In this document: piece by piece, positions 52,484 to 61,678 of the stretch
How positions within the stretch are numbered: the first letter of the stretch is position 1
How the letters are laid out: each line of letters starts with the position of its first letter
From: Streptomyces sp. SDr-06
GTDB lineage: Bacteria; Actinomycetota; Actinomycetes; Streptomycetales; Streptomycetaceae
NCBI RefSeq assembly: GCF_003324565.1
Contig: NZ_QOLA01000011.1
Span: forward strand, 124,001 to 188,000
Direction: 5' to 3'
DNA length: 64,000 nt
The notes under the pieces: model-generated
The model's database searches: none
What the model saw: only the letters and a program-made list of their open reading frames with translations
What the model was told of the DNA's origin: nothing
Translations under genes and position numbers: made by a program

Positions 52484-53170
52484 ATGACGACCCTGCTCCC
52501 CCGTGGCACCGAGCACGCGCGGCCGGTGCGCTCCTGGGTGCGCTCGGCGCCCGGGACGCACATCTGGCTGTTGACCATCGCCATCACCAGCCTCGTCATC
52601 CAGCTCTCCACCCAGGGCCTGGAGCGCTTCCTGCTGCACCGCAACAGCAGCAACATCCACGAGCTGACCAAACACCCCGTGCAGTCCCTCTTCACCAGTG
52701 CCTTCTGGATCGAGAACCCGTCCTCGCTCCTGCTGTACCTGGTGCTCTTCGAGGTCGTGCACGCCACGGTGGAGCGCTGGCTCGGCACGCTGCGCTGGCT
52801 GTGCACGGTCGTGGTCGGCCATGTCGTGGCGACCCTGATCAGCCAGGAGTACGTCCTGTGGTCGATCCAGAACCAGCACCTGCCCAAGCGTCTCGCGCAC
52901 GCCATGTCGCACGTCGTGGACATCGGGGTCAGCTATGGGCTGGCCGCGGCGCTGGGCATCCTCGTCTACCGGCTGCCCCACCCCTGGCGCTGGCTGTACC
53001 TCGCGGGGGTGGCCGCGTTCTTCGGCATCCCGCTCGCCACCGGTGGCACGTTCACCGACCTCGGCCATGTGACCGCGCTGTGCATCGGCTTCGCCTGCTG
53101 GCCGCTGACCCGGGGCGTGCCCACCCGAAAACCAGTGGCGCCCAACGACCGTGCCCGGCACAGTGGTTGA
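52484..53170 (+). CDS. rhomboid-like membrane protein
   Basis: A 228-residue protein with five to six membrane segments. The topology and the C-terminal His in FTDLGHVTALCIGF resemble rhomboid proteases, but the catalytic GxSG is replaced by GVSYG. It therefore belongs to the rhomboid-like group whose proteolytic activity is doubtful. TAGGG precedes ATG 52484 directly, so a ribosome-binding site is lacking and transcription may be leaderless. It is divergent from the GntR gene. Confidence 0.8.
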   Translation: MTTLLPRGTEHARPVRSWVRSAPGTHIWLLTIAITSLVIQLSTQGLERFLLHRNSSNIHELTKHPVQSLFTSAFWIENPSSLLLYLVLFEVVHATVERWLGTLRWLCTVVVGHVVATLISQEYVLWSIQNQHLPKRLAHAMSHVVDIGVSYGLAAALGILVYRLPHPWRWLYLAGVAAFFGIPLATGGTFTDLGHVTALCIGFACWPLTRGVPTRKPVAPNDRARHSG

Positions 53171-53487
53171 CGCAGCCGGACGCGGAACACGCGAGCCCGC
53201 CGGACGGGGGAAGAGCACGACGACGACCGCGCGGACGCGTCCGAGAAGGACCGTACGGGCAGGTGCGACGTGCTCCTGGCGGGGCGGCGCGGGGCAGGCA
53301 TCGGAGTAGCACCGACGACTCCGACGGGCCGCCCGCGGACGGCTGCCCGGGGCGGCCGCTTCGAGCGCGCATCACGCGCGAGGCCGCCCCTGCGACATGG
53401 GTGAGGGGCGCCTGCCGGGAGCGGGCGCCCCTTCCGCGCATCCTCCGGTCGGCGTCCGCGGGCCGACCGCGAGGCCGGCTCGGGTGC
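53171..53487. other. 317-bp convergent gap with two terminator hairpins
   Basis: The first part (53171-53340) is GC-rich with no convincing gene. Hairpin one pairs GGGGCGGCC (53349-53357) with GGCCGCCCC (53382-53390) around an inner GCGCG/CGCGC. Hairpin two pairs 53404-53412 with 53424-53432 (GGGGCGCC/GGCGCCCC core). Together they should stop transcription from both sides. Confidence 0.7.
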
Positions 53488-54312
53488 CTACCGCCCCTGA
53501 AGCAGCTCTTCCAGGACCACGGCGATGCCGTCGTCCTCGTTCGACGCCGTGATCTCGTGGGCCACGGCCTTCAGCTCGTCGTGGGCGTTGGCCATCGCCA
53601 CGCCGTGCTCGGCCCAGCCGAACATCGGGATGTCGTTGGGCATGTCACCGAACGCGATCGTGTCCGCCGCCTTGCAGCCGAGCCGGCGCGCGGCCAGCGA
53701 GAGGCCGGTCGCCTTGCTCAGGCCGAGCGGCAGCAGCTCCACGACGCCCGCGCCCGCCATGACCACGTCGACCAGGCTGCCGACCACCTGCCGCGTGATC
53801 GCCGCGAGCGCGTCGTCGTCGTACTCGGGATGCTGGAGGTAGACCTTGTTGAGCGGGGCCGACCACAGCTCGGCGGGGTCCTCGAAGAAGCGGACCGGAA
53901 GCGGACCCTCCTGCACCTGGTAGCCGGGGCCGACCAGGACCTCGCCGTCGATGCCGTCGCGGCTCGCGGCGAGCGCCAGCGGGCCGATCTCCGCCTCCAC
54001 CTTGGACAGCGCGAGGCCCGCGAGCTGGCGGTCCAGGGTCACCGACGTCAGCAGCCGGTGCTCGCCGGCGTGGTAGACCTGCGCGCCCTGGCCGCACACC
54101 GCGAGCCCCTCATAGCCGAGGTCGTCGAGGATGTGCCGGGTCCAGGGCACCGCGCGGCCGGTCACCACGATGTGCGCGGCGCCCGCCGCGGTGGCGGCCG
54201 CCACCGCGTCACGGGTGCGCTGCGAGACCGACTCGTCGGAGCGCAGCAGCGTCCCGTCCAGGTCGGTCGCGATCAGCTTGTACGGGAACGGGCGCTCCAC
54301 GGCGGTGCTCAC
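53488..54312 (-). CDS. HAD superfamily Cof-type phosphatase
   Basis: A 274-residue HAD hydrolase. Motif I is LIATDLDGTLLRSDE, motif II HIVVTGRAV, motif III Lys is in LSKATGLS, and motif IV is AFGDMPNDIPMF, with a C2B cap between. GTG 54312 overlaps the serS stop by 4 bp, so it is translated with seryl-tRNA synthetase. It is similar along its length to the HAD gene at 38400-39269. Confidence 0.9.
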   Translation of the reverse strand: MSTAVERPFPYKLIATDLDGTLLRSDESVSQRTRDAVAAATAAGAAHIVVTGRAVPWTRHILDDLGYEGLAVCGQGAQVYHAGEHRLLTSVTLDRQLAGLALSKVEAEIGPLALAASRDGIDGEVLVGPGYQVQEGPLPVRFFEDPAELWSAPLNKVYLQHPEYDDDALAAITRQVVGSLVDVVMAGAGVVELLPLGLSKATGLSLAARRLGCKAADTIAFGDMPNDIPMFGWAEHGVAMANAHDELKAVAHEITASNEDDGIAVVLEELLQGR

Positions 54313-55598
54313 TTGGAGATCGGCTCCAGGACCTCGCGGCCGCCCAGGTACGGACGGAGCACGGCGGGGACCCGCACCGAGCCGTCGGCCTGCTGGTGGT
54401 TCTCCAGGATCGCCACGATGGTGCGCGGGACCGCGCACAGCGTGCCGTTCAGCGTGGCCAGGGGGGCGACCTTGCTCTTGCCGTCGCTGGTGTCGCGCAT
54501 GCGGACCGACAGGCGGCGGGCCTGGAAGCCGTCGCAGTTGGAGGCCGAGGTCAGCTCGCGGTACTTGCCCTGGGTGGGGATCCACGCCTCGCAGTCGAAC
54601 TTGCGCGAGGCCGAGGCGCCGAGGTCGCCGGTGGCGACGTCGATCACCTGGAAGGGCAGCTCAAGCGCGGTCAGCCACTGCTTCTCCCAGTCCAGGAGGC
54701 GCTTGTGCTCGTTCTCCGCGTCGTCCGGATGGACGTAGGAGAACATCTCGACCTTGTCGAACTGGTGGACCCGGAAGATCCCACGGGTGTCCTTGCCGTA
54801 CGTGCCGGCCTCGCGGCGGAAGCACGGCGAGAAGCCGGCGTAGCGCAGCGGCAGCCTGTCCGCGTCGATGATCTCGTCCATGTGGTACGCCGCGAGCGGG
54901 ACCTCGGAGGTGCCGACCAGGTAGTAGTCGTCCTTCTCCAGGTGGTACACGTTCTCGGCGGCCTGGCCCAGGAAGCCGGTGCCCTCCATGGCGCGCGGGC
55001 GGACCAGGGCCGGCGTCAGCATCGGGATGAACCCTGCCTCCGTGGCCTGCGCGATCGCCGCGTTGACCAGGGCCAGCTCCAGGAGCGCGCCGACGCCGGT
55101 CAGGTAGTAGAAGCGCGAGCCCGACACCTTGGCGCCGCGCTCGACGTCGATGGCGCCCAGCGCCTCGCCGAGCTCCAGGTGGTCCTTGGGCTCGAAGCCC
55201 TCGGCGCCGAAGTCGCGGATGGTGCCGTGCGTCTCCAGGACGACGAAGTCCTCCTCGCCGCCGACCGGCACGTCCGTGTGGACGATGTTGCCGAGCTGGA
55301 GGAGCAGCTGCTTGGCCTGCTCGTCGGCGTCGTTCTGCGCGGCCTCGGCGGCCTTGACGTCGGTCTTGAGCTGCTCGGCCTTCTTCAGGAGCTCGGCGCG
55401 CTCCTCGGGCGTGGCCTTGGGGATGAGCTTGCCGAGCGCCTTCTGCTCGGAGCGCAGCTCGTCGAAGCGGAGGCCCGAGGACCTGCGCAGCTCGTCGGCG
55501 GAGAGCAGGGCGTCGACGAGGGCGACGTCCTCTCCACGGGCGCGCTGGGAGGCGCGAACACGGTCGGGGTCCTCACGGAGCAGGCGAAGGTCAATCAC
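54309..55598 (-). CDS. serS: seryl-tRNA synthetase
   Basis: A 429-residue class II synthetase that charges tRNA-Ser. The N-terminal long coiled-coil arm (about residues 30-105) binds the tRNA variable arm. Class II motif 2 is in FSPCFRREAGTYGKDTRGI and motif 3 is in the C-terminal region around LNGTLCAVPRTIVAILE. GTG 55598 is the start, with GGAGGG directly upstream at unusually short spacing. It is followed by a coupled HAD phosphatase gene and preceded by a 628-bp gap rich in DnaA boxes. Confidence 0.96.
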   Translation of the reverse strand: MIDLRLLREDPDRVRASQRARGEDVALVDALLSADELRRSSGLRFDELRSEQKALGKLIPKATPEERAELLKKAEQLKTDVKAAEAAQNDADEQAKQLLLQLGNIVHTDVPVGGEEDFVVLETHGTIRDFGAEGFEPKDHLELGEALGAIDVERGAKVSGSRFYYLTGVGALLELALVNAAIAQATEAGFIPMLTPALVRPRAMEGTGFLGQAAENVYHLEKDDYYLVGTSEVPLAAYHMDEIIDADRLPLRYAGFSPCFRREAGTYGKDTRGIFRVHQFDKVEMFSYVHPDDAENEHKRLLDWEKQWLTALELPFQVIDVATGDLGASASRKFDCEAWIPTQGKYRELTSASNCDGFQARRLSVRMRDTSDGKSKVAPLATLNGTLCAVPRTIVAILENHQQADGSVRVPAVLRPYLGGREVLEPISK

Positions 55599-56226
55599 CC
55601 CTCCAGGCTACCGGTGCGGACTCCCGGCACCCCACCGGATATCCCCGGCCCTCTCACCCGCGTGTCGCTTTGTCCGAATTGACCGAATTAGGAAATCTGG
55701 CCCCGGAATTCCCGGGCGCGGTGTCAATAAAACCGCTGCTATCCCCCGGAAAGAGGCGCTTTCCGGACGGTCGTTGACCGACTCCCTTGCCGCACACAGG
55801 ACTTGTCCACAGAAGTGCACAGCCCCGGAGACTTATCCACAGGCTGTGCGACTGTCCTGTGGACTTCGGAAGGGATCGTTCCGAAAGCCGCATGAGGGAC
55901 CGAGGTTTCCCCTCTCAAACCCGTTCCACACACTCATTCGGGTGGGAATTGCTCGCTCTAAAGAGTTGATCAATGGAATTGAGGTGACAGAGGATGCCCT
56001 GGCGGCCTGTGGACTGATGTGTCGTCACTAGAGGGATTTGTCGACTGTGTCCAGTTGTGTTGTCGACTTACCCACAGGTCGAGAAGAGAGCCTGTGGATA
56101 ACTTTGTGGACAACGAAAATCAGCAGGTAGGACCGGCCGCCGCAGCGTGCGCGGAGCTGGGGACAGCCTCGGGGGAAGCGCCCGACCGGCCCCCGGACGG
56201 GCGCCGCGCACGGCAGCCGTGTGGCC
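55599..56226. other. 628-bp gap upstream of serS with a DnaA-box cluster
   Basis: Perfect DnaA boxes occur at 55803-55811 (TTGTCCACA), 55833-55841 (TTATCCACA), 56093-56101 (TGTGGATAA) and 56105-56113 (TGTGGACAA). The first two are on the plus strand and the last two on the minus strand. Weaker matches lie at 55858-55866, 56008-56016 and 56068-56076 (TTACCCACA). The stretch 55660-56120 is AT-richer than its neighbours. The serS promoter must lie at the left end. No convincing gene was seen. Confidence 0.8.
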
Positions 56227-57162
56227 TTACGCGCGCCCGTCCTGGCAGCGGGCCAGCCAGTCGGCCGCCTCGACGAACTCGGCGTCCGAGGTGCCCGCGC
56301 GCAGCGGCCGTACGTCGTCGAGCGTCACCTCGGCCCGCGGATAGGAGCCGAGGAAGCGCACCTCGGGGCAGATCCGCCGCAGCCCCATCAGCGCCTCCCC
56401 CACCCGGCGCTCCGAGACATGGCCCTCGGCGTCGATGGCGAAGCAGTAGTTGCCGATGCCCTGGCCCGTGGGCCGGGACTGGAGCAGCATCAGGTTGACC
56501 CCGCGCACCGAGAACTCCTGGAGGAGTTCGAGCAGGGCGCCCGGGTGGTCCTCGCGCTGCCACAGGACCACCGAGGTCTTGTCGGCCCCGGTCGGCGCCG
56601 CCGGGCGGGCCGGACGGCCGACCAGCACGAAGCGGGTCTGCGCGTTGAACGCGTCGTGGATGTCGGTGATCAGCGGTTCCAGGCCGTACGTCGCCGCCGC
56701 GAACTCGCCCGCGAACGCCGCGTCGTAGCGTCCCTCCTGGACGAGGCGGGCGCCGTCCGCGTTGGAGGCCGACGACTCCCACAGGGCCTCGGGCAGGTTC
56801 GCCTTCAGCCAGTTGCGGACCTGGGGCTGGGCGGCCGGGTGCGCCGTGACCGTCTTGATGTCCGCCAGCGTCGTCCCCGGCCGCACCAGCAGCGCGAACT
56901 TGATGGAGAGCAGCACCTCGCGGTAGATCATCAGCGGCTCGCCCGAGACCAGCTCGTCCAGGGTGGTGGTGATGCCGCCCTCCACCGAGTTCTCGATGGG
57001 GACGAGCGCCGCGGCCGCCTCCCCGCAGCGCACCGCGTCCAGGGCGGCCGGCACGGAGACCATCGGGACCAGTTCGCGGGTCGCGGCCTCGGGGAGGGTG
57101 CGCAGGGCGGCCTCGGTGAACGTGCCCTCGGGACCCAGATAGGTGTATCGCGTGGCGGACAT
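56227..57162 (-). CDS. pheA: prephenate dehydratase
   Basis: A 311-residue enzyme that converts prephenate to phenylpyruvate in phenylalanine synthesis. The dehydratase domain (about 1-185) starts YTYLGPEGTFTEAAL, has ENSVEGGI and the catalytic AQTRFVLVG (Thr-Arg-Phe). A C-terminal ACT domain (about 200-280; GALLELLQEF, then LQSRPTGQGIGNYCF) would bind phenylalanine for feedback inhibition. ATG 57162 is chosen; ATG 57171 is also in frame. It is on the same strand as dtpA upstream, 96 nt apart. Confidence 0.95.
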   Translation of the reverse strand: MSATRYTYLGPEGTFTEAALRTLPEAATRELVPMVSVPAALDAVRCGEAAAALVPIENSVEGGITTTLDELVSGEPLMIYREVLLSIKFALLVRPGTTLADIKTVTAHPAAQPQVRNWLKANLPEALWESSASNADGARLVQEGRYDAAFAGEFAAATYGLEPLITDIHDAFNAQTRFVLVGRPARPAAPTGADKTSVVLWQREDHPGALLELLQEFSVRGVNLMLLQSRPTGQGIGNYCFAIDAEGHVSERRVGEALMGLRRICPEVRFLGSYPRAEVTLDDVRPLRAGTSDAEFVEAADWLARCQDGRA

Positions 57163-57258
57163 GCACGTCACACTAATGGCCCGAACTCACCGGCACCCAC
57201 CGCTCCCGGCGGCCGTCCACCAGGTGTGCCCCGGCCTTGGACCCGGCCGGGCGGCCGG

Positions 57259-58539
57259 TCAGGCCTCCAGGAGCCGCTGGCCCACGTACTCGCCCGCCCG
57301 CGGGCCGCCCGGCACCGCGAAGAGCCCGCTCGCCTCGTGCCGTAGGAACGCCGACAGCGCGTCCCCCCGGTCGAGCTTGCGCTGCACCGGCACGAAGCCC
57401 CTGACCGGGTCGGCCTGCCAGCAGACGAAGAGCAGGCCCGCGTCCGGGGTGCCGTCCGCGGCGATGCCGTCGTGGTAGGAGAAGGCACGCCGCAGCATGG
57501 CGGCCCCGCCGTTCTGCTCCGGCGCGGCGATGCGCGCGTGGGCGTTCTCCGGGATCACCAGCTTGCCGTCGGGACCGAACTTGTCGAGCTGCATCTTCGA
57601 CGTCTCCGTACCCCCCGAAAGAGGGGCGCCGTTCGACTTCTTGCGGCCGATCACCTGTTCCTGCTGGGTGAGCGGCAGCTTCTCCCAGGTGTCCAGCAGC
57701 ATCCGGATCCGGCGGACCACCGCGTACGAGCCGCCCGCCATCCACGCGGGCTGTCCGGTGTCCGGCACGAAGATCCGCTGCTCGAAGTCGGCGTCCGAGG
57801 GCTTGGGGTTGCCGGTGCCGTCGATCTGGCCCATGAGGTTGCGGGCGGTCATCGGCTTCCCGGTGGCGCCCGGGGTGCGGTTGAAGCCGTTCATCTGCCA
57901 GCGCACCTTCGCCGCCGCACCGGCGTCCTGCTGGATCGCGCGCAGGGCGTGGAAGGCGACCAGTGCGTCGTCGGCGCCGATCTGCACCCACAGGTCGCCG
58001 TTGGAGCGCTTCGGGTCGAGCTGGTCGGAGGAGAAGTCGGGCAGCGGGTCCAGCTGGACGGGACGCCGGTCGGTCAGCTGCGTACGGTCGAAGAAGCTGT
58101 GGCCGAAGCCGAAGGTGACGGTCAGCGAGGAAGGGCCCGCGTCCAGGGCCACGCCGGTGTCGCCGCTGCCCGCCGGCTCGCCCGCCATCAGGGCCTTGGC
58201 CGTCGCCGACCAGCGCCGCATCAGGGCGGCCGCCTCCTTGCGCCCGGCGCCCGGGGCCAGGTCGAAGGCGATCAGATGGCCGGTCGCCTGAACCGGAGTG
58301 GAGATCCCCGCTTGATGTTTCCCGTGAAACATCACCTCCGTGGCACCGACCGACGTCAACGGGCTCGCGCTGTCCGGCGATTCGACGGCCGCGTACGCCC
58401 CGGCACCGCCCGCGGCGCCCAGCGCCAGGCCGGCCACGCCGACCCCGCCCACGGTGGTGAGCAGCTTGCGCCGGGAGAGGTCGAGAGGGGCCTCGGGGGA
58501 GGTGGCCTGAGCCCGATCGGAGTTCTTGGTCTCGCTCAT
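57259..58539 (-). CDS. dtpA: Tat-exported dye-decolorising peroxidase (DtpA/EfeB-like)
   Basis: A 426-residue DyP-type haem peroxidase. The twin-arginine signal SRRKLLTTVG (about residues 22-31) is followed by a hydrophobic stretch and small residues. The haem-pocket signature is GQIDGTGNP (catalytic Asp), and the proximal His is in NAHARIAAP. In S. lividans the orthologue (DtpA) works with Sco and an extracellular copper chaperone in copper delivery during development. It sits 11 nt after copCD. A degenerate parS (58317-58330) lies in its coding sequence. Confidence 0.93.
   Translation of the reverse strand: MSETKNSDRAQATSPEAPLDLSRRKLLTTVGGVGVAGLALGAAGGAGAYAAVESPDSASPLTSVGATEVMFHGKHQAGISTPVQATGHLIAFDLAPGAGRKEAAALMRRWSATAKALMAGEPAGSGDTGVALDAGPSSLTVTFGFGHSFFDRTQLTDRRPVQLDPLPDFSSDQLDPKRSNGDLWVQIGADDALVAFHALRAIQQDAGAAAKVRWQMNGFNRTPGATGKPMTARNLMGQIDGTGNPKPSDADFEQRIFVPDTGQPAWMAGGSYAVVRRIRMLLDTWEKLPLTQQEQVIGRKKSNGAPLSGGTETSKMQLDKFGPDGKLVIPENAHARIAAPEQNGGAAMLRRAFSYHDGIAADGTPDAGLLFVCWQADPVRGFVPVQRKLDRGDALSAFLRHEASGLFAVPGGPRAGEYVGQRLLEA
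58317..58330. other. degenerate parS (one mismatch) in dtpA
   Basis: GTTTCCCGTGAAAC differs from the parS core at one position. It lies within the dtpA coding region, where it is read on the minus strand as FHGKH instead of the FHVKH that a perfect site encodes. ParB affinity is probably reduced. Confidence 0.6.
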
Positions 58540-58550
58540 GTCAGTTCTAC

Positions 58551-60476
58551 TCAGCCCATCTTGACGTTCTTGTCCACGGTGGTCTCGTCGATCTCCGAGG
58601 TGCGTACGGTCACCGCGATCTGCCAGTCGCCCGCCATCGGGATCTGGACGCCGCTCGCCTTCCACTGTCCGGCGGCGACGCGGTCGGGCACGACGGGCAG
58701 CGGCCCCACCGACTTCGCGGCCAGGGTGAAGGCGACCTTCACCTCGGGGGCGTCCTTGGGTTTGCCGTCCGGGTCCTCCAGCGCGACCTGGAGGTCGTTG
58801 GAGCCGGTCCGGCCCGGGTCGAGGGTGAGCTTGACCGTGCCCTTGCCGTTCGGGCCGCCGGTGTCGAACGGCAGCCGGATGTCGACGGGCCGGTCCGCGA
58901 CGGCGACCTGGGTCCCGGCCTTCGCCCGGTCCACCGCCTCCTGGGTGCGGGCGGGCTCGGTCGAGGTCAGCACGGTCGTCACGGCGAGCAGCACCACGGC
59001 GACGCCGGCCTCGGCCAGGACCGTGCGGCGCAGCCCGGTCCGCTCGGGGTCGGCGTCGCGGATCCGCTTCTCGCGGGCGGTGCTCATCGCGGCCCGCTGG
59101 CGGGCGAGTTGAGCCGACCGCTTGGCGTCCTGGCCGTCGTCGGGGACGGTCACGGGCTCCGGCTCGCTCGCGCGCTGCTCGACGACCAGCGCGGCCTCGG
59201 CCTCCGGCGCGGTGTGCTCCGACAGGCGCGCGGTCCAGCGCCGTGAGACCGACGCGGTCGCCACGACCACGGCGACCAGGGCGACCTTCACCAGCAAGAG
59301 CTGCCCATAGGCGGTGTCGACCAGCGCCGAGAAGGTGCCGACCTGCCGCCAGGACTGGTAGAGCCCGGTCGCGACGAGAACGATCACGCTCCAGAACGCG
59401 ATGCGGGAGAAGCGCAGGACGGCGGCGCGCTCGATGCCCGGGGCGCGGTAGAGGGCGACCAGCAGGGTGACGAGTCCGCCGAGCCAGGCCGCCACGGCCA
59501 GCAGGTGCACGACGTCGACGGGCATGGCGACGCTGGGCTGGAGACCCGTCGAGGCGTGCTCGGCGAGTGCCCAGGTCGCGGCGAGACCGGCGGCGACGAC
59601 GGCTCCGCCGATGGCCAGGCCGAAGGTGAGGTCCTTCTTCTCGTCCTTCTCGCTCTCGTCGTCCCGTCTGGCGTACGCGCCGAACAGGACCGACACGAAC
59701 AGGGCGGCGGCGCCGAGCAGCAGCAGCCGGGAGATGAGGGCCGCGCCCGGCTTGGTCTCCAGGACGGCCCGGAGCCCGTTCAGGTCGAAGGCGTCCGAGA
59801 GCTTCCCGGAGCCGGTGTAGGGGGTGCGGAGCAGCAGCATCGCGAGGGTGGCCGCGGTCATCGTGAGCCAGCCGCCGACGACGACGCGCTGCACCGGGCC
59901 CACGCCTGCCCCGCGCCGCCAGCAGGCGAGCACGAAGGCGGCGCCGCCGGTGAGCAGCACGAAGCCGCCGTACGCCGCGTACCGCGCGATGCCGTAGAGG
60001 ACGCCGACCAGGCCGCCGCCCACCTGCCGGGTGGGGACGACCGCGGTGGTCGCGGAGGGGGCGCCGATGGAGAAGGTGAAGGCGCCGGAGACCGGGTGGC
60101 TGTCGGCGGAGATGGCCTGCCAGGCCACCGTGTAGGTGCCGTTGGGGATGCCGGTGCGCAGCCGGACGCCGTACTTGACGACGTCCCCGCTGCACAGGTT
60201 GACGAGTTCGGCGGTGTCCGACCGCTTGCCCGTCGGGTCCAGGACCCGGATCGAGTTGGCGTCCAGGGCGACGCCCTCGGAGAACGTGAGGGCGACCTGG
60301 GCGGGAGCGGTCGCGACCACCGCCCCCTCCTTCGGGTCGCTGCCGGTCAGTGCGGCGTGCGCGGACGCGGGCACGGCGCCCGCGAAGAGCGCGCCGAGCA
60401 GCGCCACCGTGACGAGCAGCAGCCGGGTCAGGGGCCGGCTCGCGGTGGTACGAAGGCGTGGGGCGGTGGCCGTCAT
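58551..60476 (-). CDS. CopC-CopD fusion copper protein
   Basis: A 641-residue protein. A signal peptide ends at PASA before HAALTGSDP, so the mature CopC domain (about 40-140) begins with His, as in copper-binding CopC. A CopD membrane domain with about eight segments follows (about 160-480), then a cytosolic Arg/Glu-rich loop and a C-terminal extracellular beta domain (about 520-641). It is expected to bind and move copper across the membrane. It belongs to the ycnI-sco-ecuC-copCD-dtpA gene string and has GAGGG 6 nt before the ATG. Confidence 0.9.
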   Translation of the reverse strand: MTATAPRLRTTASRPLTRLLLVTVALLGALFAGAVPASAHAALTGSDPKEGAVVATAPAQVALTFSEGVALDANSIRVLDPTGKRSDTAELVNLCSGDVVKYGVRLRTGIPNGTYTVAWQAISADSHPVSGAFTFSIGAPSATTAVVPTRQVGGGLVGVLYGIARYAAYGGFVLLTGGAAFVLACWRRGAGVGPVQRVVVGGWLTMTAATLAMLLLRTPYTGSGKLSDAFDLNGLRAVLETKPGAALISRLLLLGAAALFVSVLFGAYARRDDESEKDEKKDLTFGLAIGGAVVAAGLAATWALAEHASTGLQPSVAMPVDVVHLLAVAAWLGGLVTLLVALYRAPGIERAAVLRFSRIAFWSVIVLVATGLYQSWRQVGTFSALVDTAYGQLLLVKVALVAVVVATASVSRRWTARLSEHTAPEAEAALVVEQRASEPEPVTVPDDGQDAKRSAQLARQRAAMSTAREKRIRDADPERTGLRRTVLAEAGVAVVLLAVTTVLTSTEPARTQEAVDRAKAGTQVAVADRPVDIRLPFDTGGPNGKGTVKLTLDPGRTGSNDLQVALEDPDGKPKDAPEVKVAFTLAAKSVGPLPVVPDRVAAGQWKASGVQIPMAGDWQIAVTVRTSEIDETTVDKNVKMG

Positions 60477-60504
60477 GTCAGTCCCTCAAGTCCCTCTGGT
60501 TACC

Positions 60505-60975
60505 TCAGTGGTGCTTCGGGTTGTAGGTGGCTTCCTTCACCGGGAGGTCGACCTTGACCGGGTCGGCCTTCTCGAAGTGCAGCTCGACGCTGACCTTCTC
60601 GCCCTGCTTCGGCTTTTTCTTGAGACCCATGAACATGATGTGGCTGCCGCCGCGTTCGAGGTTCAGCTCGCCGCCAGCCGGGATGTCGAAGGACTTCACC
60701 TCCTGCATCTTCTGGTTCTTCGTCTCGTGGATCGTGACGTTGTCCGACAGGTCGCTGGTGACCTTGGTGAGCTTGTCGGCGGTCTTGCTGTCGTTCTTGA
60801 CGACGAGGAAGCCGCCGGCCATGTCACTGGTCGGCACCGGCATGAACGCGTCGCTCACCTGGAGCTTCGGCTTGGCGTCGGCGCTGTCGGAGCAGCCCGC
60901 GAGGGCGAGGCCCGCGGACAGGGCTATGGCCGCGGCGACGGTGGTGCGGACGGCGTGGGTGGTGCGGCGGTTCAC
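60505..60975 (-). CDS. extracytoplasmic copper chaperone (PCuAC/ECuC family)
   Basis: A 156-residue lipoprotein. The signal peptide has lipobox LAGC (about residues 25-28). The PCuAC domain has the Met/His copper site: His in TIHETKNQKM and the pair in SHIMFM. Such chaperones carry Cu(I) to Sco and to cuproenzymes such as CuA oxidase. GTG 60975 overlaps the sco stop by 4 bp, so the two proteins are made in step. Confidence 0.93.
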   Translation of the reverse strand: MNRRTTHAVRTTVAAAIALSAGLALAGCSDSADAKPKLQVSDAFMPVPTSDMAGGFLVVKNDSKTADKLTKVTSDLSDNVTIHETKNQKMQEVKSFDIPAGGELNLERGGSHIMFMGLKKKPKQGEKVSVELHFEKADPVKVDLPVKEATYNPKHH

Positions 60976-61631
60976 GGGTTCTCCCCCTTGATGATCTTCG
61001 GCAGGTCCTTGGTGTAGTCGGCCACGGTCGCGTCCTCGCCGTAGAGGACGTAGCCCTGGTCCGTCTTCGGGGAGAAGGCGATGACCTGGGCGCCGTGCAT
61101 CGAGACGACCTTGCCGTCCTTGTCCTTGGTGGCCGGGTCGATGCCGATGCCCAGCTGGCGGGCGCCCGCCTGGATGGTGGCGAAGTCGCCGGTCAGGCCG
61201 ATGAAGGACGGGTCCTGGCCCTTGAGCCACTTGCCGAGCGAGGCGGGGGTGTCGCGCTCGGGGTCGGTGGTCACGAAGACGACCTGGAGCTTGTCCTGGT
61301 CGGCCTTGGGCAACGCCTTCTTGGCGACGGCGATGTTGCCCATGGTGAGCGGACAGACGTCCGGGCAGTTGGTGTAGCCGAAGTAGATGAGCGTCGGCCT
61401 GCCCTTGGTCTCGGCGCGGAAGTCGAACTTCTTGCCGTTGGTGTCCGTGAGGACGAGGCCGGGCTTGGTGAACGGCCGGTCGAGCAGCGTCGCGGCCTGG
61501 GTCTTCGCCGAGGCGGAGACATCGGCGACAGGGCTGTTGGAGCCGCTGTCACCGCTGCTTCCGCACGCGGTCAGGGTGAGCGCCGCTGCCGCCGCGAGGG
61601 CGGCGGCAGTCAGCGCGGTCTTGGTGCGCAT
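60972..61631 (-). CDS. sco: SCO1/SenC copper chaperone lipoprotein
   Basis: A 219-residue Sco protein. The lipobox is LTAC (about residues 20-23). The thioredoxin-like domain has the copper/redox motif CPDVCP (about 89-94) and the conserved His in VSMHGAQV (about 178). Sco proteins insert copper into the CuA centre of cytochrome oxidase. It overlaps the PCuAC gene by 4 bp and follows the YcnI gene by 47 nt. Confidence 0.94.
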   Translation of the reverse strand: MRTKTALTAAALAAAAALTLTACGSSGDSGSNSPVADVSASAKTQAATLLDRPFTKPGLVLTDTNGKKFDFRAETKGRPTLIYFGYTNCPDVCPLTMGNIAVAKKALPKADQDKLQVVFVTTDPERDTPASLGKWLKGQDPSFIGLTGDFATIQAGARQLGIGIDPATKDKDGKVVSMHGAQVIAFSPKTDQGYVLYGEDATVADYTKDLPKIIKGENP

Positions 61632-61678
61632 GGGGTGATTTTCCGGTCTTTTCCGGTCGAATGGGTGCAGGGGAGGGG

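Noticed and set aside
55654..55969. Short open frames in the serS-pheA gap
   Set aside because: They overlap each other and the DnaA boxes, lack ribosome-binding sites and show no codon bias of real genes.
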